Source of the DNA: Spodoptera frugiperda
Taxonomy: Eukaryota; Arthropoda; Insecta; Lepidoptera; Noctuidae
Length of the DNA stretch: 64,000 nt
Direction: 5' to 3'
Assembly (NCBI RefSeq): GCF_023101765.2
Contig: NC_064233.1
Coordinates: 1,550,001 to 1,614,000 of the forward strand
Shown piece by piece: positions 22,090 to 34,034 of the stretch. The notes below the pieces were generated by a model. The model searched no databases, was not told the DNA's origin, and saw only the letters and a list, made by a program, of their open reading frames with translations. The position numbers and the translations under genes were made by a program. Every line of letters starts with the position of its first letter. Within the stretch, counting starts at the first letter, position 1.

Positions 22090-22200
22090 ATTTTATGATA
22101 TAGGGGCAAACAAGCAGATGTGTCACCTGATGGTAAGCGATCAGCGCCGCCCATAGACACCCGCAACACCAGAGGAGTCACAGGTGCGTTGCCTTTTTTA
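22090..22200 (+). repeat. Dispersed repeat, family D (short form)
   Basis: GTCACCTGATGGTAAGCGAT, CACCAGAGGAGTCACAGGTG; truncated after GTTGCC. Confidence 0.75.
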
Positions 22201-22562
22201 TCCTCTTTTAAACCTTCCCTGACCAGCACGCCTGCTGCCATGCCTTTTAAAAAGGACTTCTCTCTAATTCTACTAACATAGTGAATACAAACTACGTTAC
22301 ACACATGCCACAATCCTGCGATTGTATCATTACCATAGACATACACACACTGGAGGTGAGACACTCGCGAAATTTAATAAAGGCTGCGACAGCGGCGCCC
22401 CCTGGCGGCGCACTAGTAATAACGAATACTTTACTTACAGGATAATGTGCTCGCTTTGTATGTGTGTGATATACATATATGTTGCTCTGCCACGCATTGT
22501 TTTACGAGTTATGAAATCTTGAATTATGTATTAAATGTGTCGTCACGCCTATTATCCCCGCA

Positions 22563-22775
22563 GAGGTAAGCAGAGACGCCCATTACAGTATGTAAGCTCT
22601 CTGTATAATGTACACCCACTTTTCATAATTTGTGTCCCATATAATAGAGAGTAAACTTATTAGCATAAACTGGACAATGCCAGACTCCATGCTACTACTG
22701 AAAAAAATTCGAATCGAACCCGAGACCCTTTGCTCAGCAGTCCCAATAGCGACCACTCGACCAACGAAGCAACAC
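22563..22775 (-). repeat. tRNA-like SINE, family T
   Basis: It contains ATAATGTACACCCACTTTTC and a reversed B box, TCGAATCGAACCCGAGACC, with CACTCGACCAACGAAGC at the head. Layout is the same as 61510-61714. Confidence 0.65.
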
Positions 22776-22799
22776 AGCATGTATAAAATATGTAACATA

Positions 22800-25240
22800 T
22801 ATATTACGAGTATACACTATACACTGTACTGTTACTAGTACACTGGTAGTTAGGATGCAACTCTATGAACAAGAGGTTTCATTATAATTCCTTTACTCAG
22901 TTCCTGCTAACTTATTATTGACTTAGTCAAATACAAAATTATCAGTCAGTGACATCAAATGCCGTAAAATGTTGTCTTGCCTTTATTTTAGCAAGAAACC
23001 GATCATCATCATAATCATCAGCCTCATTATATCAGCCACTGATTCACAAGATAACAATCATTGAACAAAGATAAAGTTATTAAGAAAAAACTTATAATAG
23101 CGTCTTCGAGGACATGGAGTGGACAGGCGACATAAACTATTTCACATACGAACTCTACTCCATGTATACTAGACTCCCGACATCACGTAATACATGTCTC
23201 GACCTGTCAGACTGTTACGTACTAAGCTAAGCCCGACCTTCTGCGCGACCTCTAGCAAAATAATTCAATTTTACTTAAACACTCATAAAAATGCAAAGCT
23301 TTCATCTGCACTCCGACCACTCACCAACGTAAACTCTACCATAACTCTTCGTTTATACGGTTTAAAATCCTTTAAACGCAACTAAATGCATGGAACAGCT
23401 TTATGCGAGATTGAACGTAAAGCTAATTATCCCGATGTTGTATCATCATCTAAATAGCATTATAATGGTAGAACAATGCATTTGCAACTTTAAATTCAAG
23501 GTAGTAAGGTTGAAATAAATTTGTGTTATGTAAAAGCAAAATGTTTGTAGAGAAAACCAACTTTATTTAAAGAAAGTTAAGGTTGAATGTTGATTGTGTT
23601 GTGTGGTGATTAGAAAAGTAAATAGTTGCGTATGAAGGGTGGCTCATTTAATGAAGATATCAGTTCCACGCAGCGAGCTGTACTATGGCTGTATTATACT
23701 GAAATATTCAATATTATAATTAACTGCAGACATTTGCTTAAGATAATGCCAAGTTATTGCCAGTTAAGCTACCCTCGCCGAGGTCGGTGTATGGATGGGT
23801 GGCTGCACTTAATCTTTTACTTTATAAAGCTGTCTGCTACCGTTTGTCAAGGTACTACTGAAGAAAGATCTGTGACAGTCGTTACTGACAAGCAGAAGTT
23901 AGAAATTATGACTTCTAGTTAAAGAAAACTAACTGAATTGCTGGTGGAGATATGTGCTAATAGTATTTTTGTATAAAATACCGACATTCTCATTTCACTG
24001 ACTGATGATGTTTAAAACGAAGAATTGATTTAAAATCTATCAAGATGGTTTATTTCAGACAACGATGTCTTTTTAAAATATTGTATCACAATCTATTGAG
24101 GTTTTCTCGATTTACTTGCAAATTATATGAAAGCAAATTTAATCAGAACAGATTCCTAAGAATTTTCTTTTAATACAGATTACATAGAATAACGAAGAAA
24201 AAATCTAAGCATCTCATCTCGTGCCTTAATCTGATAAGCAAAGCAGAACAAACTTCCCCAGAGCTATCTAAACAAAAATCTTTTTAAAATTAATCTCGGC
24301 CGAAATAGTTGCTCGGGCCTATCTCACTAAACAATTCAGTAAGGACGACCTCCCCCCCTCCCCGCCGCAGGGAGGGAGGGGATCAATTAATTTCACCCTC
24401 CCCTCACATTACACGCACACTTGTTAGTTAGACACGTAAGCAAAAAAACTTCCTCGGCTCCCCGACTATTCAAACACGAGATAAGCTAAAAGTAATCTTG
24501 TTTTTACAAGGAAAAGGTTGATAATTGTTTGTGTTGCGATGTTAGTTTAGACGGCAATTTCCTTTTATTAAGGTAATTTCAACTTTAATGTTTGGAGCGT
24601 AAGTATTTTATTCAATTATAATTTTATAACGTTAATAAGACAAATTATCTGACAGGTGGTTTATTCAAATGTCTATTTAATATCAGTGCGTATAAGGTTG
24701 AATGTGGCGTGCGTGTGAGTGCCGGGGGTCGCGCCCTCGGTGATGTAGTATACAGGTTGTTTGTTCGGCAGTAAGTCACAGGGTGCTCCGCAGCGAGACG
24801 CGGGGAGATGGTTAAGCTTGTTAATGTTTTTGTACAACATTTAATGATGAAGCCACAGTGTAGTACAATATAATAATAGTACTGTGCAGTACAGACAGAC
24901 TCTGGTACTCGCACACAACATTGTTTACATAATGAAATATTAGACGAACTAAATAAATTCATGTTTATATTAACGGTGGAAGTTGCTAAATTATTTTCGT
25001 AGAAATATGCTGGATATAAACGTTATGCGAAGATGTAGCGAGAGCAATATTCCGTTGACTGGACATTTAGAAGGGACAGATGTGAGAGGTACATGAGGTA
25101 ATAACGAAAGGAACCATTCATAAAGCGACACAAGATTATGAGGAAATACACTTACATTATATCGATGGTACACATCGAGGTCTATTCAGTTAAATGCAAT
25201 TACACTTTCAATTAAACCAAACAAAATGTATTTCTTCTTT
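22800..25240. other. No gene seen; long unassigned stretch
   Basis: Mostly AT-rich single-copy-looking DNA. Positions 24345-24415 hold a C/G run (CCTCCCCGCCGCAGGGAGGG) that can fold. I recognise no protein, RNA gene or repeat from this window. Confidence 0.45.
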
Positions 25241-25247
25241 TAAACAA

Positions 25248-25408
25248 ACATAGCCCCGCACTAGGACTTTCTCCTATGTAGTGGGTGCGTTTACAAATAG
25301 ACCAGTTTATATACACATTACACCCAGCCACGAAACAACAATTTGTGGATCGCACAGAATTGTTTCGTGCAAAATCAAACCTGCTACACCGCGCCAACCG
25401 TGCAGTCA
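25248..25408 (-). repeat. tRNA-derived SINE, family A, head deleted
   Basis: The body is intact (GTGGGTGCGTTTACAAA, CAACAATTTGTGGATCGCAC) but the part between B and A boxes is shortened; only GCGCCAACCGTGCAGTC remains of the 5' tip. Confidence 0.75.
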
Positions 25409-25414
25409 ATACCT

Positions 25415-26460
25415 ATAAGCAATGAGTCTCTAATCTCTTTATACACAAGATTGGTATTTGGTAAGATTGGTACCTAAGTATTCAATTCTACATTGATAAC
25501 AATATGTCTAGTAGGAAGAAATACACAGCAAATATCTCAAATATTCCTACAACAATTAAAAATGTCCTTTCTCGTACTTCCCCGGTAAGCTAACTACAGC
25601 CACGCAATCATTGACGCCTCTCCATTCCATCCACGCATCGCATTCATCTTGTAACTCGAAGCGGATCTAACCGGCCGGCCATCGGCTATCGCCCACTATC
25701 GACCACTATCGGCTATCGTTTCAATCGGCTATCGGCTAATATCTCGGCTCGTTGAACCGTCGCCCCTCGACTTAAGGGTAAGTCGCCCCGTGACCGACCG
25801 CGTCGCGCTCCCATACACACACACAACAATATTGACGCAAAAACACTTGTATCTATGAAAATGTCGTTTGAGATAAGATATTTCTTAGTTTTGAGTGTTT
25901 TAATTATGGTTAGTAAAGTCAGATGTTGTATGTAAAATATGGTAGAAGAATAAAATACAATACTCAATACTCAATTCTTTATTGCATTCCACAATGTAGA
26001 CTTAGGTGGTAAACAATTTAAAGGTACATTCCCATACTCATATGGTAAAGGTACATAAATCCTACAACATAATTGATCTAACAACGTGGCAATGGGCAAT
26101 GGTAAGGAAAACTCCGTCGACTTCGTTCATAAAGTAAATTAATAATAACAAGGTTTTAGTCAAACTGTGGATTTTCCAGGAAAAGAATATTCTATCAAAA
26201 ACATTCTGTAAATAATCCAAGTCTCGCTACATAGTGTTCCTACCGCAAAAAGTATGAAAGCTTTGGATAAACGATACCGCATTGATGGATATGTACGGAG
26301 ACAGAATAATATTAAGGCAGAGTGCAGCAACCTTAAAGTACTAGTTACTAGTTCTTCCATTAAGAAATCTAACTATATACGAGTAGGTCAACAAACTAAC
26401 TGCCAGCTCCTGTCCTACTTACTATTATGTAAAACTTCTAACTCAACACTACGATATCTC
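25415..26460. other. No gene seen; ATCGGCT-type short repeats
   Basis: Positions 25680-25745 hold irregular repeats of CTATCGGCTATCG. Positions 25740-25810 are CpG-rich. The rest is AT-rich and unassigned. Confidence 0.4.
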
Positions 26461-26479
26461 AAGAAACCATGAACTTGCA

Positions 26480-26664
26480 ACAATGCGCGGCGGGCGCGGC
26501 GGCGGCCCCCTAACACACTGCCACACATTACAACACACACCCCGTCCCCCGCACCCCCTCGCACACGGGGGGGAGGGGGTAAGACATTGTTATGGGAATT
26601 AGGTAACGTGACTGCGCATTTCATTGCGATATTAACTTTTTTTGAACCAAAGTTGGCTGCCACA
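26480..26664 (+). promoter_or_regulatory. CpG-rich tract upstream of a possible first exon
   Basis: GCGCGGCGGGCGCGGCGGCG near 26486 and a G-run near 26568 lie just upstream of a short open start. No TATA box is evident. A promoter is a weak inference. Confidence 0.25.
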
Positions 26665-26690
26665 ATGGGTGATGAGAACTTGAATAATGA
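26665..26690 (+). CDS. Possible first coding exon (MGDENLNN)
   Basis: The ATG sits in a favourable context (CCACAATGG). It is followed by eight codons and then a strong splice-donor-like GTAAGT at 26691. If real, the exon is 26 nt and ends in phase 2. No downstream exon was identified and the peptide is not recognised. Chance occurrence is quite possible. Confidence 0.22.
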
Positions 26691-26827
26691 GTAAGTTATA
26701 AAGTGCTTTTGTATTAGAATTTCTTACATTATTATAAGCAAAGAGTCTGGATATGTAGCAATATAGAATTCAGACGAAACTGTAATGCTTAATTCGCACA
26801 TATCACTTCGCTTCAAGCTGCCTTATG

Positions 26828-27010
26828 CGAACTGCTAGGGAGTGGAATTCTTTGCCGGAGTCTGTGTTTCCTGATGGGTATAACCTGGGTATCTTCAAAG
26901 CCCGAATGAATAGGTTGCTTATGGGCAGACGTGCTCTATCGTAGGCCGCATCATGGCTTACCACCAGGCGAGATAGCGGCCAAACATCGACCCATCACTT
27001 ATAAAAAAGA
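26828..27010 (+). pseudogene. LINE ORF2 C-terminal fragment and 3' end
   Basis: The frame 26828-26944 reads RTAREWNSLPESVFPDGYNL and on to a TAG stop. This is the kind of C-terminal tail found after the reverse transcriptase domain in CR1/Jockey-group LINEs. Everything upstream is lost, as in a 5'-truncated insertion. The following GCATCATGGCTTACCACCAG and A-rich end look like its 3' untranslated region. Confidence 0.6.
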
Positions 27011-27525
27011 GTCCAACGCATCTTCGCAATAATTAACTCAACTTTAATTCACACAACTGTCAAAACTCCCGCCATATTTTGACACATGACATCAAACAGC
27101 GTGCCGCCATCTTGGATTAGTTCGGCGCTACATATCCTCAGTTGGGCCATTCTCCACTAACAACACAATGCCCGGCGAGTGCATCCCTCGCCTCGCCACG
27201 TGCACACACAATGCACATTATTGACTGCATTCGATATAATATTACACATTAATGAATGCAACTGTCGCTCTCACAATGTCACGTTTATTATTGCTTTTTT
27301 TATTCGAATAATGGTAATTGAATAATAAATTATGTTGAAGTGGAGCGTGGATGTAATTCCGTGTTATTGAATGTTATTTCATTATTGCGTTAACGACAGA
27401 TCCACTCAAATATACGTTATTGTTTATTTTTATTTGAAACAGATAATAATTATAGGAAGAATTGTCTTCATGTGATTATATCAAGTCTTGAAATAAGCGC
27501 TTGTTTCCATTTTGTTCTCAGGGGC
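27011..27525. other. No gene seen
   Basis: Unassigned AT-rich DNA. A single ATTTTGACACATGACATCAA stretch and GTGCCGCCATCTTGGATTAG are notable only for being CpG-poor and unique. Confidence 0.35.
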
Positions 27526-27526
27526 C

Positions 27527-27625
27527 TTAGTACGAGTTTACTTTACGTCCAACGACATCGAAACGAGAGCGCGTTCGGCGCTATTATTGGTTGGTTTATT
27601 CGTGCCGGCCAATTAGAACACGTAT
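27527..27625. repeat. CCAAT-hairpin repeat, copy 2 (decayed)
   Basis: Same order as 4735-4860: CTTAGTACGAGTTT, then CGAAACGAGAGCGCGTTCGG, then a decayed right arm, CCAATTAGAACACG. The stem is no longer perfect, so copy 1 is younger or better preserved. Confidence 0.65.
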
Positions 27626-28084
27626 TCGTTTAAAAAAATTACTATCCTGATCCTAGTAAGACTGAAAATGATGAACTCATCTACATTACAAAATATCTAT
27701 GTCTTAGATCTATGGATTAGTTTAGTTTGTTAGCAAATTCAATAGCTTGTACCTACCATGACACTAAGATCACCGACAATAAAACACAATCGTGCTACAT
27801 CTGCATCTAACCAAATAGATGCATTACGTGGACGTGCATACAAGTGCAAGTATTGGGAGCGCATCACTCCGCGCTGCGGGCACAATGGGCGCGTGCCCTC
27901 GATGCAGTCGCATCAATATGTATGTGAGGAGATCGCGACACTCGCTCCGTGCAGTGTGTCGGTGATGATAATGATTCTGTCGCTTACTATTCGTCTCGAT
28001 ATTGTATCAGATCTTCTTAATCAAAGAAGATTCTTGTTGTGTGTAAAGTACTTAGGTAGCCAACTTTAAAATTATTTGTGTTAA
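27626..28084. other. No supported gene
   Basis: A 103-codon plus-strand frame at 27758-28069 has no recognisable domain and lies next to repeats. Confidence 0.4.
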
Positions 28085-28164
28085 GTCTCTTAGACGCCTG
28101 ACTGATTACTGTGCGTGTCGTGAGTTCGATTCTCATACGGGACACAGATTTATGTGAACTAAGT
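28085..28164 (+). repeat. tRNA-like SINE head beside an inverted duplication
   Basis: GAGTTCGATTCTCATACGGG looks like a B box followed by an acceptor-like stretch. It lies on the left side only of the inverted repeat that follows. Confidence 0.5.
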
Positions 28165-28506
28165 ATCCCACCCAAAACATAAATGTGAAAGGCTGCCAAG
28201 TTCGATAATATTGGAATGCTTCGCCTATAAAAGAAGTGAGATCTAAATAAGTACCAAGTTCCATACACAGACCTCAGTTAAAAATGATATAACAAGTTGG
28301 CAAGTTTTCACACACTTTGTTATAAACCTACTAAACGCAATGAGTCAAGTATATAATTTTCTATTAAAACTTGCCAAGTTATATCATTTTTAAATGAGGT
28401 CTGTGTATGGAACTTGGTACTTATTTAGATCTCACTTCTTTTATAGGCGAAGCATTCCAATATTATCGAACTTGGCAGCCTTTCACATTTATGTTTTGGG
28501 TGGGAT
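28165..28506. repeat. Long inverted repeat (about 140-bp arms, 57-bp loop)
   Basis: Arm 28165-28308 is the near-exact reverse complement of 28366-28506. Differences include GTTAAAA versus TTTAAAA and a 3-bp indel at AACAAGTTGG. The outer ends are ATCCCACCCAAAAC and GTTTTGGGTGGGAT. No target duplication or clear terminal motif was found. Confidence 0.92.
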
Positions 28507-29070
28507 TTCATTTATTTTTGTAAGGTTTATTTTCTTTTTTTCTTATTTTACTTTACTTTGACTAAATACAAACCTTCGTAACAAATTTTAGGTCGGTACG
28601 ACCATTGGAAGATATAGATAATTTTTTTGTTTTAGTTCCTTAGGGGTATGAATTTACACCTTCATTATTTTTAAAACCGACTCACACTTGGCCATTTTCA
28701 GATTTTTTCCTTTACCTTGACCCAAAGACCTACCTCCATGCCAAATTTCAAGTCAATACGACCATTGGAAGTGGTCTAGGTTTTTGATGAGTGAGTCAGT
28801 CAGTGAGTGTATAGTAAAAATAGCGATTTTCTGACGTCAATATCTCAAGACCTACAATAGGTACATTAATGAAATTTTGTATTTTAGATAAGTAAGTAGG
28901 TCTCGACAGATACTAGAAATTTCATATGCGTAGATAAAATAGATTGTGAGTTATAGGTGGGTCGAACTTGGCCCGAAATGGTTCGTGTAATATAACCCAC
29001 GGCCGGTGTGTCGGTTTTTTTGCTCGAACTTGGCGGACACACTGCCGTGTGTCTAGATTGTTTTGATTGA
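28507..29070. repeat. Dispersed-repeat-like AT-rich tract
   Basis: It holds two related segments, GGTCGGTACGACCATTGGAA and AGTCAATACGACCATTGGAA, and several CGAACTTGGC motifs, which also occur in the adjacent inverted repeat. It may belong to the same larger element; not resolved. Confidence 0.4.
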
Positions 29071-29071
29071 T

Positions 29072-29208
29072 CCGGAGGTACGAACTACCTAGCGGGTTTA
29101 CCGACGCAAAAAGCAGGGAGGAACGGCGTGGTTTTTAGTCTGTAAGAGGCTGACACTCTCTCTCGCCTCGCCTAAGGCGGGAGTCACTGGCTGATTTGCC
29201 TCCTCAAA
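29072..29208 (+). repeat. R1-like LINE 3' fragment
   Basis: CTACCTAGCGGGTTTACCG, GGTTTTTAGTCTGTAAGAGG and CTCGCCTAAGGCGGGAG, ending in an A run. Confidence 0.75.
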
Positions 29209-29214
29209 AAAAAC

Positions 29215-29640
29215 ATTGTTTTGAAGCTGTGAACAATGAACAATACAAGTAGTATACAGCCTCCCATCTACACAACTAACCACAAAACTAGCCGTGTACT
29301 GTACTACTAAACCGTGTTAGCTGTAACGTAATCTATACAATATGAATATTCACGCGTCTCTCGTCACAACATATTGCATAAAAACATGGCCGCGAGTGAG
29401 TGCTCCGTTGTACAGACCATTATCCAGTTTATACTTTATACTGCCAATAGTGAGGAGCTGTGGGTGCATGGTGGAGCTTTATGAGAAGAGTCCTGCAATT
29501 TAAATAAATTTAATATATTTTAAGGTAATTATGGACAAATGGCAAACTAAATGTGTATGAGGAACGTATTAGGAGTGTACCTACTGCTAAACACCAGTAA
29601 CATTTTAAGAGACCGGGAATTTCGAACGAAAGGTAGGATT
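29215..29640. other. No gene seen
   Basis: Unassigned AT-rich DNA. Confidence 0.35.
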
Positions 29641-29644
29641 TGAC

Positions 29645-29830
29645 AGCACTGTTGGCGCGGTGGCTGGGTAACTGGCTGCCGTGCAACGTGTCGCAGGTTC
29701 GATTCCCGCACGGAACAACTCTGTGTGATCCACAAATTGTTGTTCCGGGTCTGGATGTTATTTGTATGTTCGTAAACGCACCCACGACACAAGAGAATAT
29801 CCTAATGTAGGGCAACGTTTTTTTTATAAA
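29645..29830 (+). repeat. tRNA-derived SINE, family A
   Basis: Head GGTGGCTGGGTAACTGGCTG and GCAGGTTCGATTCCCGCACG, full body, poly-T end at about 29817-29825. Both minus-strand frames across it (130 and 81 codons) are repeat translations. Confidence 0.85.
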
Positions 29831-29834
29831 AAAA

Positions 29835-30845
29835 GTTGAATCAATTCTTAGTCCGATATTAGGGTTCGAATTAAAACTACATTTGTTTACATTTGTGACC
29901 AAACAGTGACAGACTAGAATATAACATCATTACAAAATACATTAAAAATAAATAAACAAAATTGTTTGCATTTTATATGCGAAGAAAAGTGATGTATATT
30001 ATGTTTTCCCCGAGAAAAATAAATTAAATTTATATTACGTAAAAATATAAAAAAACCAATGGAACATGGGCCACGAGCCGTGGGGCTCCCCCAGCGGTGG
30101 GCAGGCGATGCCGGGCGCCGCGGTTATGTGGCGCGGACACGACAAACTGCACTATATCATCAACTACACCACTTTGTGTACAAACACACTGTATAACTGT
30201 ATATATTACTTACTATGGGTAACTAGCGCTGCGTAGTGTTATTGTATAATATTCATTCATTTTTTGCTGCAGAAATAATTCTACTTTTTATAGGGACTGA
30301 GTGAAAATAAGCTCGTTTTTATGGTATAGTCCTTGGCGTGTAAGTTACTTCAGTGGAATTCAACCATATTGTGCTAAATATGTTGCAATGTTACGCTTAT
30401 TATGCTCGAAGGTGTAGGCAGACGTGCACATTACGGTTTTCCTAAATATTAGTTTAATTTACCCTCTCCGGTAATCAAATCAGAGTCCTCAATTTCTTTT
30501 CTTAACAATCGCACTCACTAACTAAGCAGAAAACCAATTAATAAATAAATATTGTCATTCGAAACTACCAACAACAAATCATAGAAGACAAAAATCCTTG
30601 TAAATAATTTCTCAAGACACATAATCATCAATATTTCTGTTTGTATAATTTGTGCTGGGTCCCGAGTAACGCCGGCTCCCCTGCCTCGATTGATGTCAAT
30701 CAATAGCCTCGCCCACCGGCTCACCACCAACTGACAAACATGGCCGCCCTCCGACCCATTACTACCAAAATATAACAAATATCGTGGGCAGGAAAAGCTG
30801 CACACAATTTATTATAGCAGTCATTTTTCACCAGATTTTTTATGA
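29835..30845. other. No gene seen; one GC-rich block
   Basis: Positions 30060-30130 are GC-rich (GCGGTGGGCAGGCGATGCCG) within AT-rich DNA. No repeat match in the window. Confidence 0.35.
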
Positions 30846-30847
30846 TA

Positions 30848-31142
30848 TAAACCGGTAAACGAGCAGACGGATCACCTGATGGTAAACAATCGCCGCCGCC
30901 CATGGACACCTGTAAAACCAGATCGTTACAAGTTCGTTGTCGGCATTTTAGGGGTTAGGAATTTAAGGGTTTTTGGGGAACCAATTATTGGAAAGATTGA
31001 GAAAGGAGATAATTGGGCCCCACTAACACAACGAAATACAAAGCAAGCGTTGTTTCTCGTCGATTTTCTGCTCGGCCGGTGGTATCACTCTGGTCGAGCC
31101 GGCCCAGCAGTGCTGAAGCATGGCTTTCTCACACTAAACTTA
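30848..31142 (+). repeat. Dispersed repeat, family D (long form)
   Basis: It extends past the short form through GGTTAGGAATTTAAGGG, CACAACGAAATACAAAGCAA and TCGAGCCGGCCCAG to TTCTCACACTAAAC. This long form is shared with 54198-54472 and, reversed, 60180-60432. Confidence 0.75.
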
Positions 31143-31144
31143 TC

Positions 31145-31547
31145 CGAATACTTGTTTTCAACACATATCCACCAATAGTAGGACTTCATTAAAAATATTG
31201 GATAACCGAAAAAAACTCAATTTTAGTTCCATTCAAGTACCCCAAAAATCTTTGCCCCACCTCGAAAAAAAAAACATCACAATAGAACAGACTGACTCCC
31301 CGTCCATCATAGAACAGTGTTTAGTTAATTAGGTGGTTAAGCAGAAAGTGTCCAGGTTTGACGCGGCGCCAGCAAACAGCGTGACGAGCAGAACGGCCGG
31401 GACAGGGGACATCCCTAATTAACCCCGCGGGGCGTGACGTCACGAGCGTGCCATTGTAACGGCTACAGAAACTTTAATGTCCCGTCACCCGTGACCTGTC
31501 ATAGAGGAACTTGGCATTAATTTGTAAAATGATATTCAAACCGATGT
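31145..31547. other. Unique tract, partly CpG-rich
   Basis: Positions 31330-31510 combine TTAGTTAATTAG and TAATTAACC homeodomain-like cores with CpG-rich sequence and TGACGTCA at 31436. No repeat match was seen, so it is a candidate conserved regulatory element by inference only. Confidence 0.3.
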
Positions 31548-31815
31548 CTTAATGATAATCATGAGTAAACAGTTTCTAAATTACATATTTAGGAAACAGA
31601 GAGTAAAGTTCCCTAAGAAAAGGAGTATCCTCCGACCAGGCGAGGTGATCGTGTCTGGCAGGCTTTCTGCCCAACTGTTGTTCGTTGGGATTGTCAATCC
31701 ATGTTTATTCGCATGTAAACTTTACATTGCGATGTCGGATTTATGACGTCATCCGTTAATTTGTTCGTCGGTCGTCTATGTGCGACTTCTATCATCTGTC
31801 ACTTGTCATGTGTCG
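31548..31815 (+). repeat. Dispersed repeat, family E
   Basis: AAGTTCCCTAAGAAAAGGAG, GACCAGGCGAGGTGATCGTG and CCCAACTGTTGTTCGTTGGG occur in the same order, reversed, at 60866-61052. Two halves lie apart at 54483-54552 and 55480-55620. Confidence 0.75.
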
Positions 31816-31984
31816 CCACATAGTATACATATAACAAAACATAATGACCTTTGATCTTTCATACCCCGAAGGATATAATATAAAGGTGAGCGGATCCAAA
31901 CAAAATTATATGTAAAACACATTTTCTGTTGTTATAGGCATTATAAGCTACATGTTATAAAGGACGAACACAATACCATTCTCA

Positions 31985-32090
31985 CAAAAACGTAATAGTC
32001 CTGTATTTAATCCGGGAATAGAACCCGAGTCCCATGGAGTGATAATTAGTTACGTTTCCTTCACTCGACCAAAGAGACACTTACACTACA
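31985..32090 (-). repeat. tRNA-like SINE head
   Basis: GGGAATAGAACCCGAGTCCC with TCACTCGACCAAAGAGAC, the layout of a reversed B box and A box. Confidence 0.5.
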
Positions 32091-32169
32091 CATGACCAAC
32101 AAAAGGAAATAATAACATCCACGTATGTGCAAAGCACTAAAATCCGTTAATGTCACGAAACAGTTCTCA

Positions 32170-33480
32170 AAGCGTAACATAAAGTACTGAAATATTGTCT
32201 GCGTACAAAACAACACGTAACAGTTGTCACAAACTAATTTCGGACGGCCGAGGAAAAACGGGGGCCCACGGCGGGCGACAATTGTACGCAAACTTTTCTA
32301 ATTACCTCCCAGACAGCGCGGGCACCGGCAACTTGTTACTACAATCTACGAATATTTACCGCAGCAACCGTAATTTACACATTTACCGCGGTAGAATTAC
32401 TCGTCGCTCTCGTTACTCGTATACAAATGACGCCAATCAAAGAAGTACTAATACAACGTTTTGTATACAAAATGATTGATCGCTGTATTACAGCGGCGCA
32501 CGACCTGCTTTACATATTTAGAATATTGCGGGAGTCCTGACAATGTGTGGCGTGATATTGAGCCATCAATGTGAATGCCGCGGTGACAGCCGGAACTGTA
32601 TTAAAGTACGCGAAACTGCTTCGCCATTGAGAGCATTGTAAACGTTTATAAATTACAAAGTTCGAGTCGCGCTCGGTGACCCACATAGCTGGGAACTACA
32701 TTTACATGCAAACAGACAAACTGAAGGTCAGTCGGGAATGGCGTCGGTCCCACGTCGGGCGCCAACACCTCGCCCCATAATTCATATTCGTAAAAACGAG
32801 AACATTCACTCATTCACTCGTGTGAGTAATGTCGGCGAGTGATCCGTCACGCGTGTGCCGTGTGTTTATGCTAGCGCCAGTCAGGAGTGACTGATGACAG
32901 GTCCCACTTGGGCGCCAATAAGCGCGCATTACTGAGCCCGGGGCACGTTGAGTAATGAATTCCTTGCAAAGATGGATGTACTTCCCTGAAATTAATGGAG
33001 AGCATGCAGTAAACAGGAATCTTTAAAAATAAAACATTTTTCATGTTCACTTGTAGCCTGCAGGGCTGCAGGGGGGCGGGGGAAAGCCGCAAATACGTAA
33101 TTAATTTGTATTCGGTTATTACGTCGTCGTCCCTAAACTCAAACAAGATTTTGGCAACATCAAAGGCTGTGAAGGGAACGTAAAGAAGTGTGTACACAAG
33201 CCGTCACGTGGCCGGCGCGTGCAGCCTCCGCACAGTGAGGCTGGGGCTTTAGGAAGGGAGAAAGGAAACAGGAGGAAAGAAAATATTTTTCGTGATTTTC
33301 CAAAGTGGTGTTTAAGGCGCGTTTTGTCAAAACACCATTGTATAATGATGGATGATGGCGCTGCACCGCCATGTTGTGGCCGGAGTGTTTGTGTCGATGG
33401 CAAATGAACTTCGGCGGCTGGTGAAAAATGATCTCCAGCGCCGTGGCAATCGATCACAGTCGGAAAAATAGATGTTTTTC
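32170..33480. other. CpG-rich unique tract without a gene
   Basis: A long stretch with few repeats. It contains GACGCCAATCAAAG and AAAATGATTGATCG (cores like those of TCF and Exd/Hox sites), CpG-rich blocks, and two tRNA-Lys-like 18/19-mers at 32746 and 32900. Short frames have no domains. It may be a regulatory landscape of a gene outside the window; this is inference. Confidence 0.3.
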
Positions 33481-34034
33481 CAAATTCTATAGTGTTTTGG
33501 AGATATAAAATAATTTGACAAAATATTCACATCTTTTAAACGGGATTCATTGACCATATTTGTTTGAGTCAAATTTATAAATTGGTATTCCACCTATTCG
33601 GTATTCATACTTGAAGTCCAATTGACCTGATATTTGGTACACACTCATTATCTCGATGACCATACAATATAATGTAATTGTTTCCACAACTACCTCCATT
33701 ATATCAAACGAAAGTACTTGATTGGTAGAATAGAGCTCATTTAAACTATTAAACATACAAATATTTGGGCGTCTATTTATATCTCATTATCGATGAGAGT
33801 GTACCATTTTTGAAACAAAACAAATAGAGGTTGTTTAGTAATGTATTTGTAGGTAGGTAGAGAATACTGGTGGGAACTAATTTCCGATTGAATTCGGTGA
33901 GTGAACAAACTTCATACAACTATAGTTTGGGAGTCAATGTGCGAACATATTCTTGCTCTACTTGACACACATAGTTCTAGATTGAGTTATAGAATCAACT
34001 GAAAGCATATGAAAGCAAATGCTCATACAAACGT
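33481..34034. other. No gene seen; AT-rich
   Basis: Nothing recognisable. Confidence 0.4.

Noticed and set aside
27758..28069. 103-codon plus-strand frame with several Cys residues
   Set aside because: Cysteine spacing fits no motif I know, there is no neighbouring exon signal, and it runs towards a SINE-like region.
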